NCBI GenBank assembly: GCA_023391905.1
Contig: JAEWAD010000033.1
Location: 1-15,278 of the forward strand
Source: Pseudomonadota bacterium
GTDB taxonomy: Bacteria; Pseudomonadota; Alphaproteobacteria; Rhizobiales; Kaistiaceae
Length of the DNA: 15,278 nt
Direction: 5' to 3'
Shown: positions 7,611 through 13,957 of the stretch, one piece after another
Layout of the letters: each line of letters begins with the position of its first letter
Numbering within the stretch: the first letter of the stretch is position 1
Translations under genes and position numbers: made by a program
The notes under the pieces: generated by a model
What the model was told of the DNA's origin: nothing
Databases searched by the model: none
The model's input: only the letters and a program-made list of their open reading frames with translations

Positions 7611-7982
7611 TCAGAGCGTGTCGACGAAGGCCTTGTAGGCCGCCTCGTCGAGCAGGCCTTGCAGTTCGTCCGGCTCGGTCAGCGTCAGCTTCATGAACCA
7701 GCCATCCGTCTCGGCCGCCTCGTTGATGGTGGAGGGCGAATCCGGGAGCCTCGAGTTGACGGCGATGACGAGGCCGGAGACCGGTGCGTAGACGTCGCTG
7801 GCCGCCTTGACGGATTCGACCACGGCCGCCTCGTCGCCCTTGGCGAAGGTCTTGCCGACTTCCGGCAGCTCGACATAGACGACGTCGCCGAGCTGGGCCT
7901 GCGCATAGTCGGTGATGCCGACATAGGCCGCGTCGCCCTCGAGGCGAACCCATTCATGGTCCTTGGTGAAATAGACGGTCAT
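7611..7982 (-). CDS. gcvH: Glycine cleavage system H protein (lipoyl carrier)
   Basis: GcvH carries the aminomethyl intermediate on a lipoylated lysine between the P, T and L proteins. The 123-residue product matches the usual length. The N-terminus reads YFTKDHEWVRLEG, and the lipoylation site is K59 in VESVKAASDVYAPVSG. The ATG at 7982 has AGGGAAG about eight bases upstream. The gene lies 26 bases downstream of gcvT and 33 bases before gcvPA, in one operon. No L-protein (dihydrolipoyl dehydrogenase) gene is in the window; it is normally shared with other dehydrogenase complexes encoded elsewhere. Confidence 0.97.
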   Translation of the reverse strand: MTVYFTKDHEWVRLEGDAAYVGITDYAQAQLGDVVYVELPEVGKTFAKGDEAAVVESVKAASDVYAPVSGLVIAVNSRLPDSPSTINEAAETDGWFMKLTLTEPDELQGLLDEAAYKAFVDTL

Positions 7983-8008
7983 GTGGTGGTCTTCCCTGGA
8001 AAGGCCGT

Positions 8009-9157
8009 TCAGGCTTGCTTGCGGAAATAGCGGTGCGGAACGAAAGGCAGCGCCACGACGGACGCGGCGAGATCCTTGCCGCGCACGACGAGCGTGAGCG
8101 GCGTGCCGATTGTGGCGTATTCGGCCGGGACATAGCCCATGGCGACCGGGCCGCCGGCGGTGGGGCCGAAGCCGCCCGAGGTGACGAGGCCGATCTCGGC
8201 GCCGGCGGCGTCGCGGATCACCGTGCCCTCGCGCGCCGGTGCCCTGCCCTCCGGCTTGATGCCGACGCGAAGCCGGGCCGGACCCGCCGCGAGCTCGGCG
8301 AGGATGCGCCCGGCACCGGGGAAACCACCTTCGGCGCGGCGCCGCTTGGCGATCGCGAAGCCGAGATCGGCCTCGCCCGGCGAGGTCGCCTCGTCGATGT
8401 CGTGGCCATAGAGGCAGAGGCCGGCCTCGAGGCGGAGCGAATCACGCGCGCCGAGCCCGACCGCCTCGACCTCCGGCTCCGCCAATAGCATGCGCACCAG
8501 AGCTTCAGCCTCGCCGGCCGCGACCGAAATCTCGTAGCCGTCCTCGCCGGTATAGCCGGAGCGGCTGACCAGGCAGTCATGGCCGCCGACGACGGTGCGG
8601 ATCGCGGTCATGAAGCCCATCGCGGCGGAATCGGTGCAATGGCGCGCCAGCACCTCCGCCGCCTTCGGGCCCTGCAGCGCCACCAGCGCCAAATCGCCGG
8701 CGACCTCGAGACGGACATCCGCCGGCAGGTTGGCGGCGATATGGGCGTAGTCGATCGTCTTGCGGCCGGCATTGACGACGAGATAGAGCCGGCCGTCCTC
8801 GACCGGATCGGCCGGGCGCGTCACCATCAGGTCGTCGATGATGCCGCCTTCCGGCGTCGTCAGCAGCGTGTAGCGGATGCGGCCCGGCGCGAGCGCCTGG
8901 AACTCGCCAGGCGTCAGCGCCTCCAGCGCGCGCGCCGTCGTCGCGTGGTCCGGCCCGACGAGCACGGCCTGGCCCATATGCGAGACGTCGAACAGGCCGG
9001 CGCTGGTCCGGGTCCAATTGTGTTCGGAAAGAATGCCGAGCGGATATTGCACCGGCATGGAATAGCCGGCGAACGGCACCATCTTGGCGCCGAGCTCGCG
9101 ATGGAGGCCGGCGAGCGGCGTCTCGAGCAGGAGGTCTGTAGCGGCCGAATCAGCCAT
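8009..9157 (-). CDS. gcvT: Glycine cleavage system T protein (aminomethyltransferase)
   Basis: GcvT moves the methylene group from the H-protein arm to tetrahydrofolate and releases ammonia. The 382-residue product shows the folate-binding fold motifs: GLFDVSHMGQ (54-63), GGIIDDLMV (104-112) with the conserved acidic pair, and SGYTGEDGYEI in the middle. The C-terminal barrel ends at VALPFVPHRYFRK. The ATG at 9157 has AGGGA eight bases upstream (9170-9166). That ribosome site lies inside a predicted alternative stem of the glycine riboswitch leader, so translation of this first gene, and through coupling the others, should respond to glycine. It is the first gene of gcvT-H-PA-PB. Confidence 0.96.
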   Translation of the reverse strand: MADSAATDLLLETPLAGLHRELGAKMVPFAGYSMPVQYPLGILSEHNWTRTSAGLFDVSHMGQAVLVGPDHATTARALEALTPGEFQALAPGRIRYTLLTTPEGGIIDDLMVTRPADPVEDGRLYLVVNAGRKTIDYAHIAANLPADVRLEVAGDLALVALQGPKAAEVLARHCTDSAAMGFMTAIRTVVGGHDCLVSRSGYTGEDGYEISVAAGEAEALVRMLLAEPEVEAVGLGARDSLRLEAGLCLYGHDIDEATSPGEADLGFAIAKRRRAEGGFPGAGRILAELAAGPARLRVGIKPEGRAPAREGTVIRDAAGAEIGLVTSGGFGPTAGGPVAMGYVPAEYATIGTPLTLVVRGKDLAASVVALPFVPHRYFRKQA

Positions 9158-9163
9158 GCACCG

Positions 9164-9234
9164 GGTCCCTGGACAGAGTCGTTGACACGGTCAGGCCCGT
9201 ATGGCCTGTCCCGCGCCCCCTCTGTCCGAGAACC
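9164..9234 (-). promoter_or_regulatory. Expression platform of the gcv riboswitch: ligand-free stem over the gcvT ribosome site
   Basis: In the transcript, bases 9234-9220 can pair with 9178-9164. The core is eight perfect pairs (GGACAGAG with CTCTGTCC). After one C-A mismatch come six more (GGUUCU with GGGACC, two of them G-U). The second strand holds the gcvT Shine-Dalgarno AGGGA, and the first strand holds the 3' side of aptamer-2 P1 plus the end of its conserved CTCTCAGG core. The two folds exclude each other. An inner hairpin (CAGGCC-loop-GGCCTG) fills the gap. No U-tract is present, so translational control fits better than termination. Confidence 0.65.
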
Positions 9235-9326
9235 TGAGAGATTTCCCGCGCGCCGATTGCGGCGACGCGGCTACTCCTTCGGTGAGCCCTTCGCCGGAAT
9301 CCCGGTTTCAGGGCTGCTTTCCAGAG
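9220..9326 (-). promoter_or_regulatory. Glycine riboswitch, aptamer 2 (gene-proximal)
   Basis: On the minus strand this holds the conserved blocks of a glycine aptamer: CACCGAAGGAGTAGCC around 9282-9274 and CTCTCAGG at 9240-9233. P1 is CTCTG (9326-9322) with CAGAG (9224-9220). It lies just downstream of aptamer 1, as in the classical tandem arrangement, and ends about 60 bases before the gcvT start. Confidence 0.93.
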
Positions 9327-9332
9327 TGTCGC

Positions 9333-9425
9333 CGACCGTCCGGTCCTTTGGCCTGAGAGTTTCCGGGGCGGTTGCTCCTTCGGCGCCGACGGGGTTTTCA
9401 CCCCTTCGGTCTCTCCCGGCGGTCG
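9333..9425 (-). promoter_or_regulatory. Glycine riboswitch, aptamer 1 (promoter-proximal)
   Basis: P1 is a perfect six-base stem, CGACCG (9425-9420) with CGGTCG (9338-9333). Inside are GGGAGAG pairing with CTCTC, the core CGCCGAAGGAGCAA around 9385-9372, and CTCTCAGG at 9359-9352 followed by an A-rich linker into aptamer 2. Together the two aptamers match the known tandem glycine riboswitch placed ahead of gcvT in many bacteria. Confidence 0.93.
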
Positions 9426-9485
9426 TTCAGCCGCGCCCGAAGGCCCGACTCGGCCGGGTCGCGACACGGACCCAGCTTGGCGCCT

Positions 9486-9513
9486 ACTGTAGGATCGCGC
9501 GCCGCGCTGTCAA
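9486..9513 (-). promoter_or_regulatory. Sigma-70-type promoter of the gcv operon
   Basis: On the minus strand, TTGACA (9513-9508) is followed after 16 bases by TACAGT (9491-9486), a perfect -35 and a four-of-six -10. The start would fall near 9480, about 55 bases before aptamer 1. A nine-base inverted repeat, ATCGCGCGC (9494-9502) and GCGCGCGAT (9522-9530), flanks the -35 element. The lipoprotein gene ends about 40 bases upstream on the same strand, so read-through from it is also possible. Confidence 0.6.
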
Positions 9514-9554
9514 TCGACGCCGCGCGCGATGCCTTCCGATTGCGTGGCAGCCGG

Positions 9555-10217
9555 TCAGCTGCGGCCCTTGCCGGCGCCCTTGTCGTCGAGCCCGACATAG
9601 ATCAGGTAATTGCCGGTATCCACGGACGCCGGCAGCGTGATCGACTGGTCGACCTTGCTGAAATCGGCGGCGAGCGAAGGCGCCTGCAGCGGCACGGCGA
9701 TGCGGTGCAGCTCCGACTTCACCACCTTGTCGCGGCCTTCCATGACCACCACGCGGACCGGCACGTTGACCGTCTGCGCCTTGCCGGCAGGACCCGCGGC
9801 GACGCGGCCCTTGATGCCCAGCTTGACGTTGAGGCCGCCGTCGGCGGTCTTGATGCACTCGCGCGCCGTGTCGGTGATCGTCATCTGGTAGACGATCGGC
9901 GGCGGCGCGCCGGTGATCGGATCGGGACGGCCGGGGGCCTGCACCCGAACCTCCTCGGTGCCCGGACGGATCGCCACCGACGGACAGCTGGTCGTAAAGC
10001 CGAAATTCTCGGCCGACACGATCGTCGCGTTCTCCAGATTCTTGTTCGGAGCGCCGAAGATCGCGTTGTTGATGACGTTGCCGCTGCTCGGCGAAGCCGC
10101 GGAAGACCCGTCGGCAACGCTGTTGCACGCGGCGACGAGGCCAGCCAGGGCGGCGACCGAAACGAAGGCCGTGAGGCGACGCGACGCGGTCGAGCCACCG
10201 AAAGAAGAACCATGCAT
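9555..10217 (-). CDS. Predicted lipoprotein of unknown function
   Basis: I do not recognise this family. The 220-residue protein has a signal peptide ending in a lipobox, LVAAC, with the acylated cysteine at C31. The next residue is N rather than D, which favours outer-membrane sorting. The mature part starts with a Ser/Ala-rich linker (about 32-47). A compact domain of about 165 residues with two further cysteines follows (SCPSVAIRPG and RECIKTADGG), then a beta-rich stretch (VNVPVRVVVMEG, GNYLIYVGLDDKG). The basic, glycine-rich end (DDKGAGKGRS) is probably disordered. The ATG at 10217 has GAGG nine bases upstream. A TATAGA-like -10 may lie in the gap shared with thrC. The gene points the same way as gcvT, but the gcv operon has its own promoter, so a functional link is not implied. 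Confidence 0.82.
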   Translation of the reverse strand: MHGSSFGGSTASRRLTAFVSVAALAGLVAACNSVADGSSAASPSSGNVINNAIFGAPNKNLENATIVSAENFGFTTSCPSVAIRPGTEEVRVQAPGRPDPITGAPPPIVYQMTITDTARECIKTADGGLNVKLGIKGRVAAGPAGKAQTVNVPVRVVVMEGRDKVVKSELHRIAVPLQAPSLAADFSKVDQSITLPASVDTGNYLIYVGLDDKGAGKGRS

Positions 10218-10385
10218 CCCAATAATCCTCGACGCTGATGCGCGACGTCTATAACAGTCCGATCGATCTTTGGCGACTTAGTGGCCGACGAACCGCGGCA
10301 CCTTGCCCGCTGCATCACGCGACGATAGGGTTGCGGCAAAGGGCGGCTTGCCACAATTCGAGCCGCATGTGGAGGCGTTTCTTCC

Positions 10386-11792
10386 GTGAAATATGTAAGC
10401 ACGCGCGGCATTGCCCCCGCGCTCGGCTTTTCCGACGTTCTTCTGGCTGGGCTCGCGCGTGACGGCGGCCTCTATGTTCCGGAGACATGGCCAACGTTCA
10501 CCGCCGCCGACTTCGCGCGGCTCGCCGGCCGCCCCTATGAGGAAGTCGCCTATGCGGTGATCCATCCCTTCGTCGCCGGCGAGATCGCCGACGCCGACCT
10601 GAAGCGGATGTGCGCCGAGGCCTACGCGACCTTCCGCCATCCGGCCGTCGCGCCGCTGGTGCAGACCGGCCCGAACAGCTTCATCCTCGAGCTCTTCCAC
10701 GGCCCGACGCTGGCCTTCAAGGACGTGGCGATGCAGCTGCTCGCCCGGCTGATGGACCATGTCCTCGCCGAGCGCGGCCAGCGCGCCACCATCGTCGGCG
10801 CCACATCGGGCGATACCGGCGGCGCCGCCATCGAGGCGTTCCGCGGCCGCGCCGCGACCGACATCTTCATCCTGTTCCCGCATGGCCGCGTCTCGCCGGT
10901 GCAGCAGCGCCAGATGACGACGGTGCACGACGCCAACGTCCACGCGATCGCGCTCGAAGGCACGTTCGACGACTGCCAGGCGATCGTGAAGGGCCTGTTC
11001 AACGACCACGGTTTCCGCGATCGCGTCTCGCTCTCGGGCGTCAATTCGATCAACTGGGGCCGCATCGTCGCGCAGGTGGTCTATTACGTCACCGCCGCGC
11101 TGTCGCTCGGCGCGCCGGCCCGCGCGATCTCCTTCACCGTCCCGACCGGCAATTTCGGCGACGTGTTCGCCGGCTATGTCGCGAAGAAGATCGGCCTGCC
11201 GATCGACCGGCTGGTGATCGCCACCAACACCAACGACATCCTGGCGCGCACGCTCGAGAGCGGGCGCTACGAGACCACAGGCGTCGTGCCGACGCGGTCG
11301 CCCTCGATGGACATCCAGGTTTCGTCGAATTTCGAGCGGCTGCTGTTCGAGGCGGCCGGTCGTGACGGCGACACCGTGCGCCGCCTGATGGATAGCCTCG
11401 GCCAGTCCGGCGCCTTCACGATTCCGGAAGCCGCTCTCGGCGCCATCCGCGCCGAATTCGCCGCCGGCCGCGCCAACGAGGCCGAGACCGACGCGACGAT
11501 GCGCGACACGCTCGCCTCGACCGGCTACCTCGCCGATCCGCACACGGCCGTCGCGCTCGCCGTCGCGGGCCGCCAGGCCGAGACCGACTCGCCGATGGTG
11601 ACGCTCTCGACCGCACATCCGGCCAAGTTCCCCGCGGCCGTCGAGGCAGCGACCGGCATCGACCCGGCCCTGCCCGCCTGGCTCGGCGACCTCATGCAGC
11701 GGGAGGAACGGTTCACCGTCCTTCCGAACGACATCGGTGCCATCGCCCGCTTCGTCGAAGCCCGCGCCCGCGCCATCCACGAAAAGGTGTGA
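10386..11792 (+). CDS. thrC: Threonine synthase, GTG start
   Basis: Threonine synthase converts O-phosphohomoserine to threonine, the last step of the pathway, using pyridoxal phosphate. The 468-residue product is of the longer bacterial type. The PLP lysine is K112 in HGPTLAFKD, and the phosphate-binding loop is GATSGDTG (138-145). The N-terminus KYVSTRG and the motif SINWGRI are also typical. The start is GTG at 10386, with GGAGG ten bases upstream (10371-10375); no ATG fits the conserved N-terminus. A CTATAA element at 10249-10254 in the gap shared with the divergent lipoprotein gene could be a -10, but its -35 is unclear. The M16 peptidase gene begins 41 bases after the stop, so the two are probably co-transcribed. 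Confidence 0.96.
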   Translation: MKYVSTRGIAPALGFSDVLLAGLARDGGLYVPETWPTFTAADFARLAGRPYEEVAYAVIHPFVAGEIADADLKRMCAEAYATFRHPAVAPLVQTGPNSFILELFHGPTLAFKDVAMQLLARLMDHVLAERGQRATIVGATSGDTGGAAIEAFRGRAATDIFILFPHGRVSPVQQRQMTTVHDANVHAIALEGTFDDCQAIVKGLFNDHGFRDRVSLSGVNSINWGRIVAQVVYYVTAALSLGAPARAISFTVPTGNFGDVFAGYVAKKIGLPIDRLVIATNTNDILARTLESGRYETTGVVPTRSPSMDIQVSSNFERLLFEAAGRDGDTVRRLMDSLGQSGAFTIPEAALGAIRAEFAAGRANEAETDATMRDTLASTGYLADPHTAVALAVAGRQAETDSPMVTLSTAHPAKFPAAVEAATGIDPALPAWLGDLMQREERFTVLPNDIGAIARFVEARARAIHEKV

Positions 11793-11795
11793 AGC

Positions 11796-11837
11796 ATGGC
11801 GTTCGACGCAACCCTGACGCCGGTGATCCGCGCATGA
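11796..11837 (+). other. 13-codon ORF between thrC and the M16 peptidase gene
   Basis: An ATG four bases after the thrC stop opens a short frame, MAFDATLTPVIRA, whose TGA overlaps the ATG of the M16 gene (ATGA at 11834-11837). AAAAGG about eight bases upstream could serve as its ribosome site. It may carry ribosomes from thrC into the peptidase gene. It could equally be chance, since short frames are common in such gaps. Confidence 0.3.
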
Positions 11838-13108
11838 CCGTGCAGGTGACGAAACTCAAGTCGGGACTGACGGTCGCGACCCATGACATGAATCACCTGC
11901 AAAGCGCGGCGCTCGGTGTCTGGGTCGGCGCCGGCTCGCGGCGCGAGGAGACCGCGGAGCACGGGATCTCCCACCTGCTCGAGCACATGGCCTTCAAGGG
12001 CACGCGCAAGCGCTCCGCCACCGACATCGCCGAGGAGATCGAGGCGGTCGGCGGCGAGCTGAACGCGGCGACGAGCGTCGAGACGACCTCCTACTACGCC
12101 CGCATCCTGAAGCCGGACACGGAACTCGCGGTCGATATCCTGAGCGACATCCTCTGCAACTCCGCTTTCGACGCGGAGGAGCTGAAGCGCGAGCAGCACG
12201 TGATCGTGCAGGAGATCGGCGCCTCGCTCGACACGCCGGAGGACCGCGTGTTCGACTTCTTCGTCGAGGGCGCCTTTCCCGACCAGCCGATCGGCCGCAC
12301 CATCCTCGGCACCGAGGAAACGGTTCGCCGCACGCGCTCGGACGATCTGTCTTCCTATCTGGACCGTCACTATCACGGCCCGAACATGGTGCTGTCCGCG
12401 GCCGGCGCCATCGACCACGACGCGTTGGTGAAGCTCGCCGAAGACCGCTTTTCCTCCCTTCCCTCGGCCGAGCTTACCGCGGAAATTCCCGCCCATTATC
12501 GCGGCGGCGACGTGCGCGAGACGCGCGACCTGATGGAAGCCCAGATCCTGCTCGGCTTCGAGGGCATGCCCTACAAGTCGGACGACTTCCACGCGGTGCA
12601 GATCCTCGCCTCCCTGCTCGGCGGCGGCATGTCCTCGCGCCTGTTCCAGGAAGTGCGCGAGAAGCGCGGCCTCTGCTATTCCGTCTACGCCTTCCACTGG
12701 AGCTTCGCCGACACCGGCCTGTTCGGCATCCATGCCGCGACGGGTGGCGAGGACATCGAGGAGCTGATGCCGGTGATGCTGGGCGAGCTGGAGCGGGCGA
12801 GCCTCGACATCACCGAGGCCGAACTCGGTCGTGCCCGGGCCCAGATGCGGGCCAGCCTGCTGATGAGCCTGGAAAGCCCGGCGGCGCGCGCCGGCCAGCT
12901 GGCGCGCCAGATGCTGCTGTTCGGCCGCCCCATCCCGGTCGAGGAGATCGTCGCCCGCATCGACGACGTCAGCGTCACGCGGGTGCGCGACCTCGCCCAG
13001 CGCATCTTCACCGGCAGTCCGCCCACCATCGCGGCCATCGGCCCGATCGACAAGCTGATCCGCCGCGACCAGATCGCCGGTCGCCTGGGTTCGCCGATCG
13101 CGGCCTGA
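11834..13108 (+). CDS. M16-family zinc peptidase, mitochondrial-processing-peptidase beta type
   Basis: This is a zinc metallopeptidase of the insulinase/pitrilysin (M16) family, of the type related to the beta subunit of the mitochondrial processing peptidase. In bacteria its substrates are poorly known. The 424-residue product keeps the inverted zinc motif H47-L-L-E50-H51 and the third ligand E127, 76 residues later, so the N-terminal half should be active. The second half holds the usual inactive repeat with GGGMSSRLFQEVREKRGLCYS. The start at 11834 fits the family N-terminus (VTKLKSGLTVATHDM). A GTG at 11789 overlapping the thrC stop would add 15 residues that do not look conserved. No signal peptide is seen, so it is probably cytoplasmic. 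It lies between thrC and an acetyltransferase gene, an order I recall from other Hyphomicrobiales. Confidence 0.92.
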   Translation: MTVQVTKLKSGLTVATHDMNHLQSAALGVWVGAGSRREETAEHGISHLLEHMAFKGTRKRSATDIAEEIEAVGGELNAATSVETTSYYARILKPDTELAVDILSDILCNSAFDAEELKREQHVIVQEIGASLDTPEDRVFDFFVEGAFPDQPIGRTILGTEETVRRTRSDDLSSYLDRHYHGPNMVLSAAGAIDHDALVKLAEDRFSSLPSAELTAEIPAHYRGGDVRETRDLMEAQILLGFEGMPYKSDDFHAVQILASLLGGGMSSRLFQEVREKRGLCYSVYAFHWSFADTGLFGIHAATGGEDIEELMPVMLGELERASLDITEAELGRARAQMRASLLMSLESPAARAGQLARQMLLFGRPIPVEEIVARIDDVSVTRVRDLAQRIFTGSPPTIAAIGPIDKLIRRDQIAGRLGSPIAA

Positions 13109-13117
13109 GCGGCCATG

Positions 13118-13147
13118 CCGGCCCGCCCCGCTTCAGGGGCTGGCCGG
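13118..13147 (+). terminator. Strong hairpin after the M16 gene, possible terminator
   Basis: The arms 13118-13129 and 13136-13147 form eleven pairs (CCGGCC-c-GCCCC with GGGGC-t-GGCCGG), with one internal mismatch and a six-base loop, ten bases after the M16 stop. No T-tract follows, so intrinsic termination is doubtful. It may stabilise the 3' end or weaken read-through into the acetyltransferase gene. Confidence 0.4.
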
Positions 13148-13240
13148 GCCAGAAGTGAGACCGATCGATCCTGCGACAATCGATCCAGCGGCAAGGAACG
13201 CGCTGGTCGAAGTGAGCGAACCGGGGGCGCTGCGCGGCAA

Positions 13241-13828
13241 ATGGAATTCCTGCGGTCCGTCGTGCCGTATCACCCGATGCCGGAGATCCGGAGCAGCACC
13301 GTGCTGCTGCGCCCGCCGGCCATGGCCGACTTCCCGGCCTGGGCCAGCCTGCGCGCGGAGAGCCGTGCCTTCCTCGCCCCCTGGGAGCCGCTCTGGCCGG
13401 TCGACGACCTGACGCGCGGCGCGTTCCGGCGCCGCCTCCGGCGCTACCAGCGCGAGATGCGCGATTCGACCGGCTATCCCTTCCTCGTCTTCACCGCCGA
13501 CGGCCGGCAACTCGTCGGCGGACTGACGCTTTCGCATGTCGTCCGCGGGGTCACCCAATCCTGTTCGCTGGGCTACTGGATGGGCGCGCCGCACGCCGGC
13601 AAGGGCCTGATGACCGCCGCCGTCCGGGCGGTCATCCCGTTCGTCTTCGACACCCTCAATCTCCACAGGCTGGAAGCCGCGTGCCTGCCGCACAACGCGG
13701 CATCGATCCGCCTTCTCGAAAAAGCCGGATTCACGCGAGAAGGCTACGCCCGTCGCTATCTCTGCATCGATGGCCGGTGGCAGGACCACCTCCTCTACGC
13801 GATCATCAGCGACGACCCCCGACCATGA
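13241..13828 (+). CDS. GNAT acetyltransferase, RimJ/RimL-like
   Basis: This is a GCN5-related N-acetyltransferase of 195 residues in the RimJ/RimL (ribosomal-protein N-terminal acetylation) group. The acetyl-CoA loop is at 118-127 (HAGKGLMTAA), and the closing signature N-x-A-S...LLEKAGFTREGYAR at 152-171 is typical. The N-terminal SRAFLAPWEPLWP segment is shared with rhizobial RimJ-like proteins. The substrate cannot be assigned from sequence; other members modify small molecules or antibiotics. I chose the ATG at 13241 because the homology-like part begins there (MEFLRSVVPYHPMPEIRS). The ribosome site is weak, and the frame stays open upstream to 13115 with low-complexity Arg/Ser-rich sequence. 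It follows the M16 gene by 132 bases with a hairpin between them, so it may be transcribed separately. Confidence 0.85.
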   Translation: MEFLRSVVPYHPMPEIRSSTVLLRPPAMADFPAWASLRAESRAFLAPWEPLWPVDDLTRGAFRRRLRRYQREMRDSTGYPFLVFTADGRQLVGGLTLSHVVRGVTQSCSLGYWMGAPHAGKGLMTAAVRAVIPFVFDTLNLHRLEAACLPHNAASIRLLEKAGFTREGYARRYLCIDGRWQDHLLYAIISDDPRP

Positions 13829-13957
13829 CGTTCGGCTTCCCTCCCGGTGCCCGTTCGATCGGTCTGTTACCAACATGTCACGCAGCCGAAAATTCCTTGT
13901 GCTGCTCCGGCCCGGATAGTACTTCTCGACGGCCTTCGGGCTCTGGAGGTTCGTTTG

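Noticed and set aside
9176..9451. Three GANTC sites in the gcv leader (9176, 9297, 9447) as methylation control by the nearby CcrM
   Set aside because: About one is expected by chance in this length, and none overlaps the -10 or -35, so the excess is too small to support a claim.
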